Below are positions 1 to 6,131 of a stretch of 11,970 nucleotides of DNA, piece by piece; within the stretch, counting starts at the first letter, position 1; each line of letters starts with the position of its first letter. The stretch is taken from the NCBI GenBank assembly GCA_016880395.1, contig JAEHDN010000232.1:1-11970 (forward strand), given 5' to 3'. A model generated the notes under the pieces. It saw only the letters and a program-made list of their open reading frames with translations. It was not told where the DNA came from and did not search any database. The position numbers and the translations under genes were made by a program. Source of the stretch: Candidatus Eiseniibacteriota bacterium. Its GTDB lineage: Bacteria > Eisenbacteria > RBG-16-71-46 > SZUA-252.

Positions 1-61
1 GCGGAGAAATGACGGCGAACATCCCCGGATTCTACTTCAGCGTGATGCGTCCGCCTTCGCC

Positions 62-697
62 TCAGTGCCCGCCACGCCCCGCCGCCCGCTTGTAGAAGCG
101 CCTCGCCTTGTTGCGGTTGCCGCAGGCCTCCATGCTGCACCAGCGGCGGCTCTTGTTGCGTGATGTGTCGAGGAAGAACCAGCCGCACTCGGCGTCGCCG
201 CACTGGCGGACGCGAGCCGCGTCGGCAGATGTGAGGATGCGCTCGGCGTCGAGCGCTGCGGCCCAGACGGGTCGGTGGGGGTCTGGGCTTGGGTCGCGCC
301 AGACCCACCGTGCGCCGGTGCCTCCCGGGCGCAGGGCCCGGTGCTCGTGCGCGGCGTGGCACGCCTGATCGAGCCGGGCGAGCGGGGCGGAGGGAAGCGT
401 GCGCCCCTTCATCAGAGCCCCGGCGATGGCCGCGATCGCTTCCCGCACCTCGATCGCCTCCGCGAGCACGCGCGCGGCCGCGCGCGGATGCTCCTCGGCC
501 CAGGCGCGGAGCGCTCGCGCCTCCGTCGGCTCCAGTGCGTCCACCGATCGGGCCCAGCGCACGAGCTCGGAATAGTCGCGCAGGAGCTCGATCGGCTTCT
601 CGCGCAGGCGCCAGTCCAGCGTGTTGGCCAGGGCGAGCGCGGGGGTGCGCTCGCTCTCCAGCCCATGCCAGGGTTTCTCGAACGGATCGGCCTTCAC
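62..697 (-). CDS. CGNR zinc-finger protein, putative transcriptional regulator
   Basis: This is a probable DNA-binding regulator of the CGNR zinc-finger family (N-terminal ABATE-type domain, C-terminal zinc finger), read as 211 residues from GTG at 697. The helical N-terminal part spans about residues 15-115. The finger carries C166-x4-C171 and C187-x4-C192, with the family's C-G-N-R signature at 192-195, followed by a basic tail suited to nucleic-acid contact. An in-frame TTG at 730 would add 11 residues, but GTG at 697 is preferred because a purine-rich Shine-Dalgarno (GAGAGGA) sits just upstream and the shorter form matches the usual family start. The gene diverges from the DinB-like gene at 840, so it may control that neighbour; this is inferred from layout only. 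Cytoplasmic, with no membrane segment. Family assignment is confident; the regulatory target is unknown. Confidence 0.9.
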   Translation of the reverse strand: MKADPFEKPWHGLESERTPALALANTLDWRLREKPIELLRDYSELVRWARSVDALEPTEARALRAWAEEHPRAAARVLAEAIEVREAIAAIAGALMKGRTLPSAPLARLDQACHAAHEHRALRPGGTGARWVWRDPSPDPHRPVWAAALDAERILTSADAARVRQCGDAECGWFFLDTSRNKSRRWCSMEACGNRNKARRFYKRAAGRGGH

Positions 698-839
698 GGG
701 GTCCTCTCGGGACTGCGGGCTAACCACCAAAATGCTCTTGACAGGTTATGCATGGCCCGGTCAGGATTATAACCGATTCGTGGCTTGAAAGGGGTTAGGT
801 CAACGGGAGGAGGTTCACATCACGCCAGGAGGAACCGTC
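698..839. promoter_or_regulatory. Divergent intergenic region with possible promoter and operator
   Basis: This gap separates two divergently transcribed genes and must hold both promoters. A perfect TATAAT on the minus strand lies at 766-771, about 70 bases before the CGNR start, but no good -35 hexamer lies 16-18 bases upstream of it. On the plus strand TTGACA lies at 738-743, without a convincing -10 at standard spacing. GGTTAT (744-749) and ATAACC (769-774) form a 6-bp inverted repeat centred on 759, which is about where the minus-strand transcript would begin, so it could be an operator. The arms are short and could occur by chance. Confidence 0.35.
702..708 (-). promoter_or_regulatory. 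Ribosome binding site deciding the GTG start of the CGNR gene
   Basis: On the minus strand GAGAGGA lies four bases before GTG at 697. The alternative TTG at 730 has only a weak purine run upstream. This supports the shorter protein. Confidence 0.6.
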
Positions 840-1313
840 ATGAGCGAGAGCAAGCGGTTGGCGAAGGAGATCGAGAAGGCATTGAACGGCGAGGCGTGGC
901 ACGGGCCGTCCTGGCGGGAGAATCTCGACGGGGTGAGCCGCGAATCCGCCACGCGTCGCCCCATCCCCGATGGGCACACGATTGCCGAGGTGCTCCTGCA
1001 CGGGACCACCTGGAACGACGTGGTGCGGCGGCGAGTCGAGGGTGAAACCCCTGAAGTCACGAACACCGAGGACTGGCCGGTCGCGGCGTTCGCCGACGAC
1101 GCGGCCTGGTCCGTGGCGGTGGCCCGGTTCTTCGAGACCGGTAAGAGGCTCGTCGCCACGATCGAGCGGTTCCCGGACGCGAAGCTCGTGGAGAAGCGCC
1201 CTGGCGTGGACGGCACCTGGTACGAGCTGATCAGCGGGCAGCTCCAGCATGTGCTCTACCACGCGGGGCAGGTCGGGCTCTTGAAGAAGGCGAGCGTGCA
1301 CGTGGCTGCATGA
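840..1313 (+). CDS. DinB-superfamily protein (putative metal-binding hydrolase or thiol transferase)
   Basis: This 157-residue soluble protein has the pattern of the DinB/YfiT four-helix-bundle superfamily. The metal-ligand histidine triad is visible: H54 in the segment VLLHGTTW, and H137 with H141 in LQHVLYHAGQ near the C-terminus. Members bind a divalent metal; some are thiol-dependent transferases or hydrolases, many are stress-linked, and most have no known substrate. The length is typical. The ATG has an excellent ribosome binding site, AGGAGG at 827-832 with a 7-base spacer. The gene is transcribed away from the CGNR regulator and is followed within seven bases by a strong hairpin, so it looks monocistronic. 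The superfamily is clear; the reaction is unknown. Confidence 0.85.
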   Translation: MSESKRLAKEIEKALNGEAWHGPSWRENLDGVSRESATRRPIPDGHTIAEVLLHGTTWNDVVRRRVEGETPEVTNTEDWPVAAFADDAAWSVAVARFFETGKRLVATIERFPDAKLVEKRPGVDGTWYELISGQLQHVLYHAGQVGLLKKASVHVAA

Positions 1314-1319
1314 CGAAGT

Positions 1320-1350
1320 GCCGGGCGAGGGATCCAATCCTTCGCCCGGC
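1320..1350 (+). terminator. Strong hairpin after the DinB-like gene, probable terminator
   Basis: Arms 1320-1333 and 1337-1350 form a 14-bp stem with a single G-T wobble and a 3-base loop (CCA). It starts six bases after the DinB stop codon. No T-run follows, so it is not a textbook intrinsic terminator; it may act in a U-tract-independent way or protect the 3' end of the mRNA. Confidence 0.6.
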
Positions 1351-1449
1351 TCAGCTTGGCCCCGGCGGGTGACGCATGCCCGGCCCGCCGGAGAGGCCCC
1401 GGGCTGGCCTCGAGCGTGTGAGCGCGGGGGCGGACACGGAGGCGCGGGT

Positions 1450-1488
1450 CGGGGAGTCGATCCAGCCGCCTCCGGTCGCGACTCCCCG
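1450..1488. repeat. Inverted repeat / hairpin in the gap
   Basis: CGGGGAGTCG (1450-1459) and CGACTCCCCG (1479-1488) are perfect 10-base complements with a 19-base loop. The structure is not next to any gene end, so its role is unknown. It could be the terminator of a decayed gene, or chance in GC-rich DNA. Confidence 0.45.
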
Positions 1489-1721
1489 CGCCCGAACGTG
1501 GTGCCCAAACTGGAAGGGATCCTCGAGCAGCGGCCCGTCGCTCGGGTCCCTGTTGGTATCGGTCCGCCGCGGTGCTCGGCGGCGGTCGTGCCCAGATTCT
1601 CGATGGTGGCGGTGCAGTTTCTCGCGCCGGTCGAGACATCGAGAACGCCAGTGCGGATGGCCAGGGGCTTCGTCCGTACACCAGGGCACCAAGCATGCCG
1701 CCACCGAAACCCGTCTAACTC

Positions 1722-1740
1722 ATTGACACTGAAGTGTAAT
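1722..1740. repeat. Short dyad, operator-like
   Basis: ATTACACT and AGTGTAAT arms (with one extra G at 1725 in the left arm) surround a 2-base centre. The site lies in relatively AT-rich sequence, overlaps a TTGACA at 1723-1728, and is nearly 280 bases before the SRPBCC-type gene. It has the shape of a binding site for a dimeric helix-turn-helix regulator, but no matching -10 element was found and no regulator gene is adjacent. Confidence 0.3.
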
Positions 1741-2002
1741 CAAGATGCCAGTGGAGGGTCGGATGGGTCGAATCACCCAACCACGGGGGTGCCCACCCAG
1801 CATGGTCTCTGGGCCTCGATCGACTGCATTCGCAAGTCTTACAAGCCCGCTACTCAAGAGAAGTTGGTCGGGACATCTCCGCCCCCCGCCTTGCCGGTTC
1901 GCCTATCTCCTTCCAGTCCAACTAGCTTTGCTCGTTCGCCCGAAGCCATGCGTAACCGCGCGGAACGGACCTTGCTGTTGCCCCCTCCGCGGGGTCAAGG
2001 AT

Positions 2003-2008
2003 GAGGAG
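2003..2008 (+). promoter_or_regulatory. Ribosome binding site deciding the SRPBCC-type start
   Basis: GAGGAG ends seven bases before the ATG at 2016. An in-frame ATG at 2001 has no spaced Shine-Dalgarno, so 2016 is the likely start. Confidence 0.65.
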
Positions 2009-2015
2009 CCTGGAC

Positions 2016-2474
2016 ATGGTCAAGGACGAGAACTCCGTCGTGCTGGTGCGGGCCGTTGCCGCCCGCATCGAGCATGTCTATGACGCTTGGACGAAGCCGG
2101 ACCTGTTGCAGCAGTGGTTCGCGCCGCGCGGCTGGGCCGTGCGCTCGGCGGACGTCGCGCTCCACGAGGGCGGGAGCTACCGGGTCGAGGTCATCGACTC
2201 CGAGTGGAACCGTCACGTGACGGACGGCCGCTACGAGGAGCTGGTCCCCAACCGGAGCATCGTCAAGACGCTCGCCTACGAGGGACCGGGTTCTCGCACA
2301 GGAGGTGGCGCGACGCGCCTCGACGTGAAGTTCCGGGACGTCGGCGCGGGCAACACCGAGCTGACCCTCTCGCACGAGAACCTCCTCGACGAGGAGCATA
2401 AGGCCGACATGCGGCGGGAGTGGTCCCAGCGCCTGGACAAGCTCGAAGCGCTCCTCGCTCGATCCCGCGACTGA
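2016..2474 (+). CDS. AHSA1-type SRPBCC domain protein
   Basis: This 152-residue soluble protein has the START/Bet v 1-like (SRPBCC) fold of the AHSA1/activator-of-Hsp90-homologue group. The hallmark is visible at residues 17-40: a helix with VYDAWTKPDLLQQWF followed by APRGW, then alternating strands with EGGSYRVEV (51-59) and RYEELVPNRSIV. An amphipathic C-terminal helix (about 128-150) ends the fold, with RREWSQRLDKLEALL in place of the common GW-containing motif. Such proteins bind hydrophobic ligands in a cavity; most bacterial members have no assigned substrate. The start at 2016 is chosen for its Shine-Dalgarno. The stop is one base before the start of the cupin gene, implying cotranscription and coupled translation. 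Confidence 0.87.
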   Translation: MVKDENSVVLVRAVAARIEHVYDAWTKPDLLQQWFAPRGWAVRSADVALHEGGSYRVEVIDSEWNRHVTDGRYEELVPNRSIVKTLAYEGPGSRTGGGATRLDVKFRDVGAGNTELTLSHENLLDEEHKADMRREWSQRLDKLEALLARSRD

Positions 2475-2475
2475 G

Positions 2476-2979
2476 TTGACGTACGCTCCGCGCGTGCACC
2501 CGCGCGCGCGAGAGCTGATCCAACGTCTCGAGCTCGAACGACACCCGGAAGGCGGCTATTACCGCGAGGTGTTCCGATCCTCGCGCGAGGTGCGCCCCGC
2601 GGGTCCCGCTCCGGGCGACGCCACTCGAAATGCCATCACCACGATCTACTTCCTCCTCGTTCAGGATGAGCCGAGCGCCTGGCACTCCGTGAAGTCGGAC
2701 GAGATCTGGCACTTTCTGGAGGGAGCGGCTCTGGAGCTCCGGACCGTGGAGCCGGATCACCTTCGGGCGATCTCGCACCGGGTCGGGCCACTGGGCGGCG
2801 ACGGTACGCTGCCGATCGCGGTGGTACACGGGGGTCACTGGCAGGCAGCCCGCACGCTTGGCTCCTACACGCTCGTCGCGTGCACGGTGGGCCCCGGGTT
2901 CGACTTCGCGGACTTCAAGCTTCTGCGGGATGATCAGGAGTTGGCCGAGCGCTTCCGACGGGAGGTTTCACCCGGCTAG
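2476..2979 (+). CDS. DUF985 (cupin_5) family protein
   Basis: This 167-residue single-domain cupin belongs to the DUF985/cupin_5 group. Seen: an N-terminal helix then HPEGGYYREVFRS at about 23-35, the family hallmark; SAWHSVKSDEIWHF at 67-80, holding the candidate metal or ligand residues H70, D75 and H79; and GFDFADFKLL at 141-150, also characteristic. The protein is soluble, and most members lack a known reaction, although the fold suggests sugar or small-molecule binding. It begins with TTG one base after the upstream TGA; an in-frame GTG at 2494 is the alternative start, and neither has a good Shine-Dalgarno, which fits translational coupling to the SRPBCC-type gene. The start is uncertain by six codons; the family is clear. 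Confidence 0.87.
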   Translation: MTYAPRVHPRARELIQRLELERHPEGGYYREVFRSSREVRPAGPAPGDATRNAITTIYFLLVQDEPSAWHSVKSDEIWHFLEGAALELRTVEPDHLRAISHRVGPLGGDGTLPIAVVHGGHWQAARTLGSYTLVACTVGPGFDFADFKLLRDDQELAERFRREVSPG

Positions 2980-3004
2980 CGGGCTCGAGGGGGCGAAAAG
3001 CGAG

Positions 3005-3036
3005 CGCGGAGGGCGCCGGCGAGGCGCCCATCCGCG
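3005..3036 (+). terminator. Long GC-rich hairpin after the cupin gene, probable terminator
   Basis: CGCGGAGGGCGCC (3005-3017) pairs with GGCGCCC plus TCCGCG (3023-3036) as a 13-bp stem with one bulged A at 3030 and a 5-base loop. It lies 25 bases after the cupin stop. There is no T-run, as for the other hairpin in this window. It would separate the two-gene SRPBCC/cupin unit from the kinase gene. Confidence 0.55.
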
Positions 3037-3060
3037 TCGCCTGGTACGGAAGGGCCCTGT

Positions 3061-3084
3061 CCCAGAGCTGCCCTCCCCTCTGGG
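3061..3084 (+). repeat. Second hairpin upstream of the kinase gene
   Basis: CCCAGAG (3061-3067) and CTCTGGG (3078-3084) form a 7-bp stem with a 10-base loop, 24 bases after the first hairpin. It could be a tandem terminator or part of the leader of the kinase gene if transcription starts upstream of it. Confidence 0.4.
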
Positions 3085-3188
3085 ATAACGTTCTGGGGCC
3101 CGGAAACGAACGCCCAAAATGCTGGCCCGGTCCCAAGAGCCCTGGCGCCGGGTGCTCCCCCCGGTGCCTGGGTGTATTCTCGGCCGTC

Positions 3189-6014
3189 ATGCCAGGGACT
3201 TCAGGGACGAGCCCCACGATGATCGGCCCCTACCGCCTGGAGCGCGAGATCGCGCGCGGCGGCATGGGGGTCGTGTACCTCGCCCACGACACACGCCTCG
3301 GCCGCACGGTCGCGCTCAAGTCACTCCCCGTCGAGGTCGCGAGCGAGCCGGAGCGTCTCGAGCGATTCGAGCGGGAGTCGCGCCTCCTCGCCTCGCTCAA
3401 TCACCCGAACATCGCGGCGATCTACGACATCGTGGAGAGCGAGGGGCGCCCGTTCCTCGCGCTCGAGCACGTCGAAGGGGAGACGCTGGCGAACCGCATC
3501 GCGCGCGGCGCGCTCGCGCTCCACGAGACGATCGAGATCGCCTTCCAGATCGCCTCCGGGATGGAGGCCGCGCACGAGCAAGGCGTCATCCACCGCGACC
3601 TGAAGCCGGGGAACGTGATGATCACGCCCGGCGACCAGGTGAAGATCGTGGACTTCGGCCTCGCGAAGGGACGGCTGGATCAATCGCCGGACACACACTC
3701 GCCGACCCTGCATCCGGCGGCCACCCTCTCCTCGCCGACGATCAGCTCGCCCGTCGAGCCGGGCACGATCCCGGGCGTGATCCTGGGAACGGCCCCGTAT
3801 CTCTCGCCCGAGCAGGCGCGGGGCAAGGCGGTCGACCGCCGCACGGACATCTGGGCCCTCGGCTGCATCGTGTACGAGTGCCTGACCGGCAAGCGAGCCT
3901 TCGAGGGGGAGACCGTGTCCGACACGATCGCGCGGATCCTCGAGCGGGAGCCCGACTGGTCGCTCCTTCCGGGGGCAACTCCGGCGCGGCTGCGCGAGCT
4001 GCTCCGCCGCATGCTGGAAAAGGACCCGCGGCGGCGTCTACGCGACATGGGGGAGGCGAGGCTCGCGCTGGAAGACCTGCGGTCCGGGCGCGATATCGCC
4101 GGCGCGCCAACGGCCGGGGCCGGGCCAGCTCCCGCGCCTGCCCGCGGGCGACGCATCCGGCGCGGCACGCTTGGGCTCATCTTCGGCGCGGGGCTCACGC
4201 TCGGTGCCGCGCTCGCGCTCAACATGGCCGGGGTGCTCGGTGGCAACCAGGCGCCGCCACACCTTCAGGGCGTGGCGCGTGCCTTCATACCTGTCCCGGC
4301 CGGGGTCCGAGCCATCGACGGGGAGATCACGACGGATGGGAAGTACTACGTGATGCTCGGCGCGCCCAAGCCCGTCGAGGGGCAACAGCAACCACCCCAG
4401 CGGCTCTACGTGAAGCCTTTGGATCGGGGGGAATTCACGCCGATCGAGGGCACGGAGGGGGCGGAAGTCATGACGGTCACCCAGGACGGGCACTACGCGT
4501 TCGCCGCGCCGGCATCTCCCCGCTCGAGCCAGCAGAAGGTGTTCCGCGGACCCCTGGATGGAAGTGCGCCCCCCGTGCCCTTCAGCGACGTCGACCCCTC
4601 CTGGCAGGGACGAGCGGTCTCGCTGGAGTCCGGTGAAGCGCTGGTGTCTGAAGCGGGGAAGCGGTGGGTCCGGTTCTCCCTCAAGGGTGGAGGCATCTCG
4701 CAGCCCCGGCCCTTCGGGGTGGGGGATTCGTCCACCTCATGCTTCTTCTCCTCCTCGCTACCGCACGACCGGGGTGCGCTCGTGCGAATCTTTTCCTACC
4801 AAGGACGAGCGTACCGCCAAGGCATCGGCGTGCTCGATCTTAAGTCGGGAAGGACGAAGCTCCTCGTGGAGGACGGCGGAAGCCCGCACTACGCGTCGAC
4901 GGGGCACCTCCTCTTTACCCGCGGCGGAAACCTGCTCGCCGTCCCATTCGACCTGGATCGCCTGGAGGTCAAGGGGGAGCCGGTCGCGATCCTGGGAGGG
5001 CTGCGCGCGAACTCGCTGTCGACCCACGCGGAGATCGATCTCGCGGCGAACGGGACCCTCGTCTTCGCCACGGGCGGCGCCGAGATCCAGGACCGCCACG
5101 CGATCATCGTCAACCTGGACGGCACGGTTACCGAGTGGTCCGGCGAACGCCAGCCTTTCGAAAGGACGGTCACGGTGTCGCCCGACGGCCGGCGCTTTGC
5201 CTCGGTGATCACGAATTCCGAAGCGATCTACGAGATCTGGGTGTCCACCCGCGGGAGCGCAGCATCACAGCGGGTGATCGCGGTGCCCGGCGCGGACTGC
5301 GACATGCCTCTCTGGAGCCCCGACGGGACCCGGATCGCGTACTTCCAGGTCGCGGGCGCTCCGAACGACGGGATCTACGAGTACCGCGTCGACGGAAGCC
5401 AGCCGCCCCGGCTTTTGTGTCGCCGGGACGGTCCCGATCAGGGGATCGTTCCGATGTCGTGGCTGCCGGACGGATCGAGACTTCTCTGCCTCGACACGCA
5501 CGGCCCCGACACCGGGCTCGCCCTGCTCGACGTGCCGCCGCCCGGCGGACCGACGGGTACGCTGAAGCGCATCCCGCTCGGGGGCACGCGCATCCTCCTG
5601 GGATCGTTCTCCCGCGATGGTCGCTGGCTCGGCTACATCCAGCAGGAGGGGGCGCGCAGCGAGCTCTTCGTCCGCCCCTTCCATCCCGACGGAACGCTCG
5701 GAGATCCGACGCAGCTGTCCCAGGGGGGTGCCACGGTCTTCGCCTGGTCGCGGGACGGGAAGGATCTCCTCTATGGGACGCCCCAGGGAAAGGGGATGCG
5801 GGTGGCTCCACCCGGCCCAGGGGGAACAGTCCGTCCGCCTGTCGTCGGGATCCCCGATTTCCAGAAGTACCGCCCGGTGCCGGCCATGGGAGCCATCCTG
5901 CCGGGCGACCAGGTGCTTCTCATCCAGCGCGGGGAGGAGGAGGACGACGTCACCCGCTTCGACGTCGTCTTCAACTTCTTCGACGAGCTACAGGCCCGGA
6001 TGAAAGGTAAGTAG
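3189..6014 (+). CDS. Transmembrane serine/threonine protein kinase with C-terminal TolB/WD40-like propeller
   Basis: This 941-residue receptor-type Hanks kinase phosphorylates Ser/Thr in the cytoplasm. The kinase domain (about 14-295) is intact: glycine loop ARGGMGVV (22-29), K44, helix-C E63, HRDLKPGN (135-142), DFG (155-157), SPE (206-208), D220. The DFG-to-SPE stretch is unusually long, about 48 residues, and rich in Ser/Thr, offering autophosphorylation sites. A Pro/Ala linker leads to one membrane helix (about 326-350). The outside part has propeller strands marked by repeated x-x-DG motifs (VSPDG 663-667, WSPDG 709-713, FSRDG 807-811, WSRDG 853-857). The tail DVVFNFFDELQAR resembles the usual end of such fusions, so the gene is complete. 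The ATG at 3189 lacks a Shine-Dalgarno; ATG at 3219 begins MIGPYRLE and has AGGGA upstream at an 11-base spacing, so it is an equally likely start. The ligand is unknown. Confidence 0.93.
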   Translation: MPGTSGTSPTMIGPYRLEREIARGGMGVVYLAHDTRLGRTVALKSLPVEVASEPERLERFERESRLLASLNHPNIAAIYDIVESEGRPFLALEHVEGETLANRIARGALALHETIEIAFQIASGMEAAHEQGVIHRDLKPGNVMITPGDQVKIVDFGLAKGRLDQSPDTHSPTLHPAATLSSPTISSPVEPGTIPGVILGTAPYLSPEQARGKAVDRRTDIWALGCIVYECLTGKRAFEGETVSDTIARILEREPDWSLLPGATPARLRELLRRMLEKDPRRRLRDMGEARLALEDLRSGRDIAGAPTAGAGPAPAPARGRRIRRGTLGLIFGAGLTLGAALALNMAGVLGGNQAPPHLQGVARAFIPVPAGVRAIDGEITTDGKYYVMLGAPKPVEGQQQPPQRLYVKPLDRGEFTPIEGTEGAEVMTVTQDGHYAFAAPASPRSSQQKVFRGPLDGSAPPVPFSDVDPSWQGRAVSLESGEALVSEAGKRWVRFSLKGGGISQPRPFGVGDSSTSCFFSSSLPHDRGALVRIFSYQGRAYRQGIGVLDLKSGRTKLLVEDGGSPHYASTGHLLFTRGGNLLAVPFDLDRLEVKGEPVAILGGLRANSLSTHAEIDLAANGTLVFATGGAEIQDRHAIIVNLDGTVTEWSGERQPFERTVTVSPDGRRFASVITNSEAIYEIWVSTRGSAASQRVIAVPGADCDMPLWSPDGTRIAYFQVAGAPNDGIYEYRVDGSQPPRLLCRRDGPDQGIVPMSWLPDGSRLLCLDTHGPDTGLALLDVPPPGGPTGTLKRIPLGGTRILLGSFSRDGRWLGYIQQEGARSELFVRPFHPDGTLGDPTQLSQGGATVFAWSRDGKDLLYGTPQGKGMRVAPPGPGGTVRPPVVGIPDFQKYRPVPAMGAILPGDQVLLIQRGEEEDDVTRFDVVFNFFDELQARMKGK

Positions 6015-6131
6015 TTTCGTACTCACCGGCGCAGGAGTATCCTTGTAGGCGCAGAAGGGCTCCGGCGCCATCCCCCCACGCGGAACCCTGGTCCCGAATC
6101 GCATCTTGCCCGACAACCAGGAGACCAGGTC

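Larger units (their letters stand above)
1351..2002. other. Gap of about 650 bp without a convincing gene
   Basis: No complete gene can be supported here. The open frames on both strands have arginine/proline/serine-rich translations typical of non-coding high-GC frames. Contents seen: a hairpin at 1450-1488; a stretch at 1578-1679 whose minus-strand reading looks like part of a real secreted-protein domain and may be a gene remnant; a short dyad at 1722-1740; and a block at 1741-1980 with about 61% G+C by direct count, which appears lower than the flanking genes. A promoter for the gene at 2016 must lie in or near the end of this stretch, but no clear -35/-10 pair was found. Confidence 0.5.

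Noticed and set aside
3..95. Plus-strand open frame running in from the window edge and ending at TAG 93-95, as if the C-terminus of an upstream gene
   Set aside because: Only 30 codons are visible, no family is recognisable, and it would overlap the clear CGNR gene by about 34 bases.
1320..1350. tRNA acceptor plus T-arm shape: 7-bp stem, 5-bp stem and a 7-base loop with exact tRNA lengths
   Set aside because: No D-arm or anticodon arm exists between the acceptor strand and the T-arm, and the loop lacks the usual T54. A plain terminator hairpin explains it better.
1713..1719. GTCTAAC as an integron attC-type core site
   Set aside because: No matching GTTRRRY partner lies downstream at a suitable distance and no integrase gene is present.
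1318..2004. Open frames on both strands filling the gap between the DinB-like and SRPBCC-type genes as a real gene
   Set aside because: They start inside the hairpin or antisense to the DinB-like gene, have skewed composition, and match no family I recognise as complete proteins.
3119..4636. A 505-codon plus-strand frame overlapping the kinase gene
   Set aside because: It is Arg/Ala/Pro-rich and has no recognisable motif, while the overlapping frame has a complete kinase domain.
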